Source: Xenorhabdus doucetiae
GTDB lineage: Bacteria; Pseudomonadota; Gammaproteobacteria; Enterobacterales; Enterobacteriaceae
Assembly: GCF_000968195.1 (NCBI RefSeq)
Contig: NZ_FO704550.1
Span: 186,001-250,000 of the forward strand
Direction: 5' to 3'
Length of the DNA stretch: 64,000 nucleotides
Of this stretch, positions 56,014 through 64,000 are shown in pieces; the stretch's first letter is position 1; each line of letters begins with the position of its first letter. The position numbers and the translations under genes are program-made. The notes beneath the pieces are model-generated. The model did not search any database. It was not told the origin of the DNA and saw nothing but the letters and a program-made list of their open reading frames with translations.

Positions 56014-57116
56014 TACCAATCTAACTTGAAGATGCAGGTTTTAAAATCTGAAAGTTGTCAGTCAGTCTAGTCGTGAGTTCTTTCGCTTTTTCTGGCAAAG
56101 TGACATGAAAAAAGTGACGAAGGGTTTCACGGAATGTCTTTGCATCCGGAAAATAAACATTGTTACGTACTTGCTCATTCATATACTTCCACAATCGCTC
56201 TATTGGATTGAGGTTTGGGCTGTAAGGCGGTAGGTAATGCAGTTCAATATTAAGGACATATGCCACCTCTTTCACCAATTCTGCCCGGTGGTAACCCGCC
56301 CCATCCAGAATAATATGAATTTTTTGCGAAAGTGGGTAAGTTTCTCTAATAGCGCCGAAAAAATACGCGATATTTTCGGCATTGATACTCGGGTATTCAC
56401 GGATCACGGTGTCTTCAATTCGTTGTAAATTGAGGGCGCCCAGAGGATTGAGACGGGTACGACTGCCGGTGGTTTCGACCACTTTTACCTGATTTTTCCC
56501 CGCTTTCATCCAACCATAGCTGAGCTTTGTGGACTGCGAAGGATGCACCGCATCAATAAATAGGATAGGTTCATTCTGACCTGCCCGGTCTTTCAGAGAC
56601 TGGTAGTCATCAATAAATTGTTGCTGCTTATCCGCATCGAATTTATGAGGAACGCCCTTTGGCTTTTTGTAGCTGAAACCTTGTCGGTGAAGCCATTTCG
56701 TCATGCCTCCCACGCTGAAAGACACCTGCCAACGAGCTCGTACATAATCCACAATTTGAGCGGTCGTATGCAGCAAATTTGCCGTCAAATAATCAACCAG
56801 ATCGGCGGTTTGTTTGGCAGAGAGATGGCTTTCAGAACCGCCATTTTCGGGGGTGAGTTTTTCCTGCGCGATGAAATCTTTTAGGTGACGGCTTACCGTA
56901 GTTTCATGAATACGTAAGGCCTGAGCAATCATCTGAGCTGTCCAGCCCTCTGACGCCAAAAGCACGGCCTTGATGCGATCACAGACTCGACTATCACGAG
57001 TGGTATCATGCATCAATTCGAGGGCACGTTTTTGTTCTGGTGTCAGATGAATTTTCATGATTGCAAGCATGATCGGGTTTGGATAAGAAATCAAGCATCT
57101 TCAATGGCGATTGGTA
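56014..57116 (-). mobile_element. IS630-family element ISb, copy 2
   Basis: 1103 bp, ends TACCAATC / GATTGGTA, TA flanks at 56012-56013 and 57117-57118. It is absent from the mirror position in the left arm, so it arrived after the inverted duplication. Confidence 0.92.
56021..57094 (-). CDS. IS630-family transposase (ISb), copy 2
   Basis: It has 357 residues, with an intact DDE domain as in 42387-43460. It differs from that copy by Pro for Leu in the RTRLNPLGAL segment; one synonymous base near 56142 also differs. Confidence 0.92.
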   Translation of the reverse strand: MISYPNPIMLAIMKIHLTPEQKRALELMHDTTRDSRVCDRIKAVLLASEGWTAQMIAQALRIHETTVSRHLKDFIAQEKLTPENGGSESHLSAKQTADLVDYLTANLLHTTAQIVDYVRARWQVSFSVGGMTKWLHRQGFSYKKPKGVPHKFDADKQQQFIDDYQSLKDRAGQNEPILFIDAVHPSQSTKLSYGWMKAGKNQVKVVETTGSRTRLNPLGALNLQRIEDTVIREYPSINAENIAYFFGAIRETYPLSQKIHIILDGAGYHRAELVKEVAYVLNIELHYLPPYSPNLNPIERLWKYMNEQVRNNVYFPDAKTFRETLRHFFHVTLPEKAKELTTRLTDNFQILKPASSS

Positions 57117-57629
57117 TAGGCCATTACCGTTTGGTCTATTTTGATGAGGCGGGTTTTGCCGCATCTCCTCCGGTGCAATATGGATGGAGTCCACGGGGTA
57201 AGCCCCATGAAACTGAGCCTCAAGAGCATGACAGGCGGTCAGTTCTGGGGGCGTTAAATTACACGGATAACACGCTGTTTTACCAGACAACGTCAGGCAG
57301 TATCACGCGAGATGACGTGATTGATTTTTTAGAGCAGCTCGCCCAACAAGGGGACAACCGCCTGACATTTTTAGTGTTGGATAATGCGCGTATCCATCAC
57401 GGGATTGAAGAAAAAATCAGAAATAGCTGGTTACGAGAACACAACCTGTTTTTATTCTACCTTCCCGCCTACAGCCCAGAGCTGAATTTGATTGAAATCG
57501 TCTGGAAACAAGCCAAATACCATTGGCGACGTTTTATCACTTGGACTCAGGAGACAATGGAGAATGAATTAAATACGTTATTGGGCGGTTATGGTAACCA
57601 ATTTGCAATTAATTTCTCTTGAGTACTTA

Positions 57630-57782
57630 GATGTTATACTCAGGAAAAATGTGGGTGATACCATACATGCAGGAGTTGCATTAGATTATACTTGCTTTTT
57701 CGTCTTCAGAAGTAAAGATAAATCAATGTTAGATGACGATGTGAATAAATTTGTGGTTGATTTTTATTTTATCATTTCTTGA
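57630..57782 (+). pseudogene. ATP-grasp ligase, C-terminal 50 codons (right arm)
   Basis: It reads DVILRKNVGDTIHAGVALDY to FYFIIS and a stop. The RKNVGDTIHAG pattern is the closing beta-lobe seen in ATP-grasp amino-acid ligases. It joins in frame to codon 357 (GTA, 55439-55441) once ISc is removed. The MFS start follows after 26 bases, showing the original operon spacing. Confidence 0.82.
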
Positions 57783-57808
57783 ATTCAATTCCATCATGGG
57801 GGGAAAGG

Positions 57809-59077
57809 ATGTCAACCATTCTATCCAGATTCAATTTGTTTCAGTTAGTGACGTTCTCAATTATGACAGCCAACAGAGGTGCTTTTTTCTTACTCACTTG
57901 GCTCTCAATTCCTAAAGGTCCCTTATTTATATCTTATGTTGTAGGTTTATATTGGTGGGTTTATACGATTTCAATGCCGTTTGCTGGTGCACTAGTGGAT
58001 ACTAGTTCGAAATTTAAAGTTTCTTTATTAGGTTCAATTGTCACTTTAATAGCGGTCGCCATGTTATACCTAGGCCATGATAACTATTCTGAATTAGTGA
58101 TCTTTTCCATTTCTCTTATGTTATCTATTGGAGCGATGATATTCACTGTGTCTTCTATAAGTTATTCTGCATATCTAGTTGACAAAAAGAAAGATTTAGT
58201 AAAATTTTTTAAAATTAGGTCTATCGTAATGTCTTTGACTTTATTTGTTGGTCCGAGTTTAGGTGGGGTATTTTTATCATTTTCCGGTGAAGGTTTAATG
58301 ACTATTTTATTGCTAAGTTTTTCTGCTATTGCAATTTTAATGTATATAAAATTACCTGTCGATTATAAAGCCAATGAAACTAAATCGCTTAGTTTCATTG
58401 GATGGTATGAAGATACTAAACTGGGTTTTGCTGCTGTAAGAAAAGTGCCAACTGAATTAAATATTGCATTATTTATGATGTTGCTAAACTTTTTTATTAC
58501 TCCTTATCTAAATATAGCTATGCCGTTGTTGGTTGTAAAATTTTATCATTTCACATCTTATGAACTTGGTTTTCTTCTGGCCTTGTTTGGTGCTGGAGTG
58601 ATATTTGGCAGTTTCGTGATAACTCTCATAAATCTTAATAGCTCAATGAATTTTCATTTATGTTTATTGGGTGTCATAATTTTGGGATGTAGCCTTGTTT
58701 TATCAGCCTTCGCTTCTAATAGCTATGTGCTTTACTTTCTTGTTTTTATTGCTGGATCGGGTGTAGCTCAGTTCAATGTTATTGTCTCTTCTTCCAGAGC
58801 CTCCGCTATTCCAGATCGCTATCGCTCAAGGATTGAAGCTTTCGTATTATTTATATCCCAAATAAGTATCCCCTTAGGATCATCACTATGCGGCTTACTT
58901 ATCACATGGTTAGGTGCTAAAAATTCAGTTTTAATTTTCGGAGTGGTCATAATTTTTGCTTCTTTTCTTTTTTGTAAGATACCTAATATAAAAGGTCTCT
59001 TAGGTCAAAAGATAGTAGAAGATAAAGCAATACCTTATTACAAATTAAAGTATCCTGATGCTTTTCCAAACGAATGA
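57809..59077 (+). CDS. MFS transporter of the aaRS/ATP-grasp cluster, right-arm (ancestral) copy
   Basis: It has 422 residues, identical to the left copy. About 12 helices; segments such as FAGALVDTSSKF and FGAGVIFGSFVITLINLNSS are typical of MFS efflux proteins. It lies on the same strand as the aaRS-like and ATP-grasp genes and just after the ATP-grasp stop, so this is the ancestral arrangement. An export or immunity role is inferred from context. The upstream genes no longer drive it directly because ISc and ISb intervene. Confidence 0.84.
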   Translation: MSTILSRFNLFQLVTFSIMTANRGAFFLLTWLSIPKGPLFISYVVGLYWWVYTISMPFAGALVDTSSKFKVSLLGSIVTLIAVAMLYLGHDNYSELVIFSISLMLSIGAMIFTVSSISYSAYLVDKKKDLVKFFKIRSIVMSLTLFVGPSLGGVFLSFSGEGLMTILLLSFSAIAILMYIKLPVDYKANETKSLSFIGWYEDTKLGFAAVRKVPTELNIALFMMLLNFFITPYLNIAMPLLVVKFYHFTSYELGFLLALFGAGVIFGSFVITLINLNSSMNFHLCLLGVIILGCSLVLSAFASNSYVLYFLVFIAGSGVAQFNVIVSSSRASAIPDRYRSRIEAFVLFISQISIPLGSSLCGLLITWLGAKNSVLIFGVVIIFASFLFCKIPNIKGLLGQKIVEDKAIPYYKLKYPDAFPNE

Positions 59078-59095
59078 ATTTATTTTTAATTAACC

Positions 59096-59551
59096 TCAAC
59101 TCTGTTTAAGCACAGCGATTTCCCGATCACGTAAACCTAAGCTCGGCTTTTTCGGTTGGAACGTATAAGCAATTAAGCCTGATACGACCTCCAACAAAAA
59201 GCCGATAACACTCCGATGTCTTGAGTGTTCTATCTGAGAAATATTTTTCAATTGATCATTGACGGTTTCTATTAAAAACCGTTTTCTTAACATCACCTTA
59301 TCCCAAAGTGACAAAAACTTCGTTTTCATATTACGACGAACGTTGGTAATGAGTGTCATGCCTTCCTCTTTCAATTCATCCCATAACTCCTGTGATAAAT
59401 ACCCTTTATCACCATACAAATGCCCGGATAATCCCTTCACCAATTCCTTAATGGGTTCGCGGTCATCCGTATTCCCTAGGGTTAATTTAACGGATAAAAG
59501 CTCACCACAATCATTAATGACCAAATGAAGTTTAAAACCCTAAAACCATAT
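59096..59551 (-). pseudogene. IS982-family transposase b, 3' part (right arm)
   Basis: Mirror of 49927-50385: the C-terminal 142 residues of a diverged IS982 transposase, ending 19 bases after the MFS stop. The 5' half is missing at an IS1111-type junction. Confidence 0.85.
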
Positions 59552-59603
59552 ATGGACGCCCCCGGTTGTGCAAGCATTGAGTCGATACGGTTTGCTACCA
59601 TAC
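59552..59603 (-). repeat. IS1111-type right-end remnant (right arm)
   Basis: Mirror of 49875-49926. TGGACGCCCCC and about 40 following bases match the right end of the element at 60751-62139. Confidence 0.75.
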
Positions 59604-60251
59604 AATATCTACCTGCACCATGTGATAGACGAATGGTTTGATGAAATCAGCCGTTCACACATTCACGGTCGGGCAGAGATAGTGAGATATGCTGATGATA
59701 TGGTATTTACCTTTGAATTCCTTAACGAGGCGAAACGCTTTTATAAGGTGCTGCCTAAACGACTGAATAAATACGGTCTGGAGTTGCACGATGACAAATC
59801 GCAGCTAATCCCTGCGGGACACATTGCCGCAATGAGAGCCAATCAGTCGGGCAGGCGTTTGCCAACGTTCAACTTTCTGGGGTTTACCTGCTATTGGGGT
59901 AAATCGCGAAAAGGTTTCTGGCGACTGAAATACCGCAGCCGGAAAGACCGTTTCGCCGCCAAATTGAAGGGACTCAGGGACTTCCTCTGGAAGAACCTGA
60001 ATACCCCTGACAAAAGGTTTGTCCTAGCTACAGTCATCAGGGTAATCAGAGGCTGGATAAATTATCACGGTATTTCTGACAACCAGAGGCGAATTGGGCA
60101 GTTTATCTGCCAAAGCAAGCGGATACTTTACCGATGGTTAAATCGGAAGGGAGGACGTCGGGGGCTAACGTGGGAAAAGCTGACGCTGATCCTGAAACTG
60201 CTGGGTTATCCTTCAAGCTGGAAAGTCCATTCAATGTTCAATTCTTGCTGA
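59604..60251 (+). pseudogene. Group II intron reverse transcriptase/maturase, C-terminal part (right arm)
   Basis: It has the same content as 49227-49874: NIYLHHVIDEWFDE at the start, the YADD box, the maturase region and the end GYPSSWKVHSMF. The N-terminal half is missing. Confidence 0.85.
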
Positions 60252-60350
60252 ATAGGTGTGACGACTAGGATCTGTCGGGAGCCGGATGCGGTAGTTCTGC
60301 ACGTCCGGTTCTGAGGAGGGGCCTGCCCGGGTGACTGGGTAGGTCTACTC
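59604..60350 (+). mobile_element. Group II intron, 3' portion (right arm)
   Basis: It contains the RT/maturase C-terminus and the domain V hairpin at 60279-60311, then domain VI. The 3' splice junction lies at about 60350 against the IS982 codons FCRFFMPQW. Confidence 0.8.
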
Positions 60351-60750
60351 ACCACTTTTGTCGTTTTTTCATGCCTCAATGGACGCAATTTTGTCTTGAC
60401 AACGGGTATCGCCTACGGCGCAGGCAAGGTCACATGTATCACAGTGAAATTATGACTATATTAATCCTCTTTCACCTGTCGCATTACCGTAATTTTAAAC
60501 ATTTTTATCTGGATCATATTTGGAAATATCATCATCACGATTTTCCCACCTTGCTCAGTTATACCTGTTTTGTCAGTGTCGCGCCTTCTGTTTTGGTTCC
60601 ATTGTGCAGTTATCTGACTCAATTAAAAGGAAAACCTACGGGAATTGCTTTTATTGATTCCACGAGTTTACGTGTGTGTCATAACATCCGTATTCCCCGG
60701 CATAAGGTGTTTGAGGGGGTAGCACAGCGAGGAAAAACCTCAATGGGCTG

Positions 60751-62139
60751 ATGTGATGGACGCCCCCTTTTTCAATGGAAAATAGTGCCATCTTTTATCC
60801 GATGCACTGAATTTCGGGAGAACATCTCATGAGTACGATCAAAGTAGTGGGTATTGACCTCGCTAAAAATGTCTTTCAAGTTTGTGTCTGGATGGAAGAC
60901 GGTTCTGTTGCTTCGAACCGAAAAATTTCACGACAGAAATTTCTTGATGCCATACGGGCTTTTCCACCTGAAACCCTCATCGCTATGGAAGCCTGTGCCA
61001 CTTCTCATTATTGGGGACGGACGTTGCAGTCTATGGGCTATCATGTCCGAATTGTTCCCACCCAGCATGTAAAAGCTTTCAGCCATCATCAAAAAAACGA
61101 TGCCAATGATGCGTTGGCTATCTGTGAAACGGCCTGCCGGCCCGGTCTCCATTTTGTTCCCATCAAAACCGTAGAACAGCAAGATATCAAAGCACTGCGC
61201 CGTGCCCGTCAGCTCATGGTGGAACAGCGTACTGCTCTTGCTAATCAAATCAGGGCCTTTCTCGCTGAGCAGGGAATAATTGTGCCTGTGGGGATTCAGA
61301 AACTCCAACAGCACCTCCCTGATATTCTGGAAGAAGGTGATAATGCTCTGTCTTGTGTGCTGCGTCGTTTATTGCATACGCTGTGGGAAGATCTGCAGAA
61401 TTTGAACGTCAGCATTCATGAAATGGATAACGAAATTACGGCGCTTTCCCGTCAGCAAGCAGGGTATGGGCACTTGCTGACTATTCCCGGTGTTGGTCCC
61501 CTGATTGCGGCGGCTTTCGTGAGTGACGTCAACGCATCCCAATTTACTCATGGCCGGCAGTTATCAGCCTGGTGTGGTTTGGTTCCCCGGCAACACAGTT
61601 CGGGCGGGAAAAGCCGTCTTTCTTCTCTGAGCAAACATGGCAACCGTCATCTCCGAACGTTAATTATTCATGGTGCCCGAGCGATGATGCAGGGCGTGCA
61701 AAAACGGGATGATTCTTTAGGCGAGTGGCTAAGAACACGGATTACCCGATGTGGCCCCATGAAAGCCATAGTTGCTTTAGCTAACAAGCTGACCCGAATT
61801 ATCTGGCGTATTCTGACAGATGAGGTTGATTATGATATGAAAAAAGCTTTTGCTATCCATTAATTGAATTAATTGAATTAATTGAATTAATTGAATTAAT
61901 TGAATTAAGTGAATTGAAACAGACGCTTTAACCGAGTTTGCAAACACTGATGAAAAAACGGCTATCGGTCCTGCAATAACCTGAGTAAAACCTAGGTAGT
62001 CATATACCGATGACGGCTGAGAAGGAAACAGGGTGCGGATGACATCATGGCGCGGGCAAATAAGCCCTTTATGACGCCGGATATATGGTAGCAAACCGTA
62101 TCGACTCAATGCTTGCACAACCGGGGGCGTCCATATAGG
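60751..62139 (+). mobile_element. IS110/IS1111-type element, right-arm copy
   Basis: Subterminal repeats are at 60757-60767 and 62123-62133. The junctions reconstruct ATGGGCTG joined to GTTTTACGGG in the IS982 gene (MGWFYG). Five 9-base TAATTGAAT units lie at 61861-61905. Confidence 0.87.
60829..61863 (+). CDS. IS110-family transposase (IS1111 group), right-arm copy
   Basis: It has 344 residues in an intact frame. VVGIDLAKNVFQVCVW opens the DEDD domain, and GVGPLIAAAF and AWCGLVPRQHS mark the C-terminal domain. One Ser/Pro difference from the left copy. Confidence 0.9.
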   Translation: MSTIKVVGIDLAKNVFQVCVWMEDGSVASNRKISRQKFLDAIRAFPPETLIAMEACATSHYWGRTLQSMGYHVRIVPTQHVKAFSHHQKNDANDALAICETACRPGLHFVPIKTVEQQDIKALRRARQLMVEQRTALANQIRAFLAEQGIIVPVGIQKLQQHLPDILEEGDNALSCVLRRLLHTLWEDLQNLNVSIHEMDNEITALSRQQAGYGHLLTIPGVGPLIAAAFVSDVNASQFTHGRQLSAWCGLVPRQHSSGGKSRLSSLSKHGNRHLRTLIIHGARAMMQGVQKRDDSLGEWLRTRITRCGPMKAIVALANKLTRIIWRILTDEVDYDMKKAFAIH

Positions 62140-62592
62140 GTTTTACGGGTTCAAATTACACTTGGTTGTTAACCATCAGGGCGAAATTTTGGCACTCAAA
62201 GTCACTGCCAGTAATGTGGATGATCGGGAACCTGTCCGCGACTTAGTAAAAGAATTAACGGGTTCTCTGTATGGTGACAAAGGTTATCTTAGCCAGGAAC
62301 TGGCGGATGATTTAGCGCAAACGGATGTCACTTTCGTCACGAAAAAACGCCGTAACATGAAAGCGAAGGCGCAGGCAGAGTGGGATAGGATGATGTTATT
62401 AAAGCGTTTTATCATTGAAACCATTAATGGTCAATTAAAAGAAATTTCTCAAATAGAGCATTCTCGCCACCGAAGTATAACCGGATTTCTGTTGACCGTT
62501 TTATGTGGATTGATTGCTTACTGCGTTAAAGAAAAGAAACCGTCACTGAAAATTTTCGACTCAGAAGAAGATTTCCCAGTGACGGCTTAAAC

Positions 62593-62790
62593 GGAATTCG
62601 GGTTAAATATAACAATGCACAAAATACCTCGTAGACATCCACTTTTCTGGGGTGTGTGCGCTTCCTGTTACTGACAACAGGGGTTCAATTTTCATGAACA
62701 CTTCTCGACTAATATCACTGGCATAAGTTTTTCTCATCCCAGCAGTTTACATGAAAAACTATTCAGGTTTAAAAAGATTCTGAATAGGTT
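62593..62790 (-). pseudogene. IS5-family transposase N-terminal fragment (right arm)
   Basis: Mirror of 46688-46885. MRKTYASDISREVFMKIEPL on the minus strand from 62737, then frameshifted and truncated. Confidence 0.7.
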
Positions 62791-62794
62791 CTAA

Positions 62795-64000
62795 TACTAC
62801 AGTCGTACGCCCCATTGTGGCATGATGGCCCTGACATTTTTTTCCTGAAAATACGGGAGGTGTTCAATGCACTCACCGACCAATGCCTGGGAACAAGAAC
62901 TGCTCTCACTCCATACTCGTCTGGCTCCCTTGTTTCACTATCCCGGCCCACAACACCGCAGCCTCGCCTATCTCCGGGGGCTGCTCAGTGACGTTGAACG
63001 TAAAAATGGCTGGCAACTGGCGGAATGGATAGGCGAACGCACGCCTGATGGCGTTCAGCATCTGCTGGAACGAGCTCACTAGGATGTCGACGTCGCCCGC
63101 GATATTCTGCGGGACTATGTGACGGAACACTTAGGCGATGAACACGGTGTGCTCATTGTTGATGAGACCGGATTTGTCAAAAAAGGCACGCATTCTGCCG
63201 GGGTGCAACGTCAATACAGTGGCACCGCCGGGCGCGTCGAAAACAGTCAGGTAGGCGTCTTTCTCTGTTATGCCGGTCAGGGCGGCCATGCCTTTATTGA
63301 CCGGGCGTTATACCTGCCCAAGCAGTGGACTGATGACCGCCCACGTTGTGAAGCCGCCGGCATTCCTGACGCGGTCACTTTTGCTACCAAACCGCAGCTC
63401 GCCCGGCAGATGCTGGAACGCGCATTAGAGGCCGGTGTGCCCTGCCACTGGGTGACGGCAGATGCCGTTTATGGTCAGAACCGTCGCCTGCGTTGCTGGC
63501 TGGAGTCCCGGAATCAACCGTTTGTGCTGGCGATCCCCAAAAATGAACCGTTGTGGTGGCAAGGACCGACTTATATCAGAGCGGACAAGATTGTGGACAG
63601 CCTGACGCCTGAGCAATGGGAAACACATTCTGCGGGACGGGGAGCGAAAGGTGAACGTCAGTATGACTGGGTTAAGGTGCCGCTCTGGCGTTTACAACTC
63701 AGTGAGAAAGAACGGGAATATGGCCATTATCTGCTGGTCCGGCGCAGCCGGGATGAAAAACAGGAACGGGCTTACTATGTCGTGTATGCGCACAGAGAAG
63801 AGGCTGACCTGAAAACCCTGGCGCAGGTGGCAGGTTGTCGCTGGGAAATTGAATGTGGTTTTGAGGAAACAAAGGGAGAATGCGGTCTGGATCATTATGA
63901 AGTGCGGCAATGGCATAGCTGGTATCGGCATATTACCTTATCGCTGCTGGCCCATGCGGTTCTGGCGGTCTTACGGATACGGGAGAAAAAAAACGCCGAC
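62795..64000 (+). mobile_element. IS701-type element, right-arm copy, cut by the window end
   Basis: It begins TACTACAGTCGTACGCC next to CTAA (62791-62794), the complement of the TTAG duplication seen in the left arm. Confidence 0.85.
62867..64000 (+). pseudogene. IS701-family transposase with amber stop (right arm)
   Basis: MHSPTNAWEQELLSLHTRLA runs to TAG at 63080-63082, then DVDVARDILRDYVTEHLGDE and the catalytic domain continue. The A8 frameshift run is at 63986-63993, just before the window ends. It shares both defects with the left copy. Confidence 0.88.

Larger units (their letters stand above)
55514..57622 (+). pseudogene. IS630-family transposase (ISc), split by ISb
   Basis: The first frame (55514-55987) is intact. 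The second frame, entered by -1 shift, is interrupted after GAQL at 56013 and resumes at 57119 as GHYRLVYFDEAGFAASPP, ending at 57622. The catalytic domain is severed from its start. Confidence 0.88.
55442..57627 (+). mobile_element. IS630-family element ISc, right-arm copy, disrupted by ISb
   Basis: It is flanked by TA at 55440-55441 and 57628-57629 and lies inside the ATP-grasp gene. Without ISb it is 1081 bp, equal to the left copy. Confidence 0.85.
60353..62590 (+). pseudogene. IS982-family transposase, interrupted twice (right arm)
   Basis: The upstream part (to 60750, GKTSMG) and downstream part (from about 62140, FYGFKLHLVVN, to 62590) flank an IS1111-type element. The 5' end was lost at the group II intron. 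It mirrors 46888-49126. Confidence 0.85.
55440..64000 (-). repeat. Right arm of the large inverted repeat
   Basis: Mirror image of 45478-52933, carrying an extra ISb insertion at 56014-57116. It continues past the window end. Confidence 0.95.

Noticed and set aside
45478..64000. Dismissing the inverted repeat as a pure assembly artefact
   Set aside because: A substitution and a complete IS630 with its own TA duplication distinguish the arms, and the inner edges fall on an IS target site. An artefact is not excluded without long reads.
1..64000. tRNA, rRNA and CRISPR arrays
   Set aside because: I saw no cloverleaf-like, rRNA-like or spacer-repeat pattern, although a covariance-model scan was not possible.

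Overview
The window is the chromosome of an enterobacterium of the Morganellaceae type. Gene order and protein sequences (fieF-pfkA-sbp-tpiA, glpFK, zapB-rraA-menA-hslUV-ftsN-cytR-priA-rpmE, metJ/metBL, ppc, argE/argCBGH) match the E. coli cpx-to-arg region. The very high load of IS630-family and other IS elements points to Xenorhabdus or a close relative; that assignment is inference.

Positions 1-33360 and 36370-42165 are mostly core genome. Bases 1-1301 hold a CDP-diglyceride-synthase-like gene split by an IS630 element with a clean TA duplication. The block 3580-27604 is nearly colinear with E. coli. Visible control sites include MetJ boxes before metB and metF, paired ArgR boxes between argE and argC, a sigma-32-like promoter for hslVU, a CRP site upstream of glpF and several strong hairpin terminators. 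Between ppc and argE the order departs from E. coli: a LysR/MFS/NTF2-like cassette bounded by near-identical terminator copies, a second MFS gene, metF away from metBL, another LysR gene, a decayed IS630 and a YdcZ-type DMT transporter.

From 42166 to the end the window is a mobile-element thicket built around one small cargo. An inverted duplication of at least 7.4 kb (left arm 45478-52933, right arm 55440 to beyond the end) flanks a unique AT-rich centre (52934-55439). Each arm holds, from inside out, an IS630-type element (called ISc here), the 3' end of an ATP-grasp gene, an MFS transporter, an IS982 remnant, the 3' part of a group II intron, a second IS982 broken by an IS110/IS1111-type element, an IS5 fragment and an IS701-type element. 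The arms differ by one 1103-bp IS630 (called ISb) inserted only in the right arm, and by a substitution I noticed at 47764/61714.

The centre carries a prolyl-tRNA-synthetase-like protein (407 aa) and the first 357 codons of an ATP-grasp ligase. The last 50 codons of the ligase lie just past ISc; removing ISc at its TA target restores one 407-aa frame. The ancestral order was therefore aaRS paralogue, ATP-grasp ligase, MFS exporter, all on one strand. This looks like a compact pathway for an amino-acid- or peptide-derived small molecule, now apparently broken at the ligase while the exporter has been duplicated. It is the most interesting item in the window.
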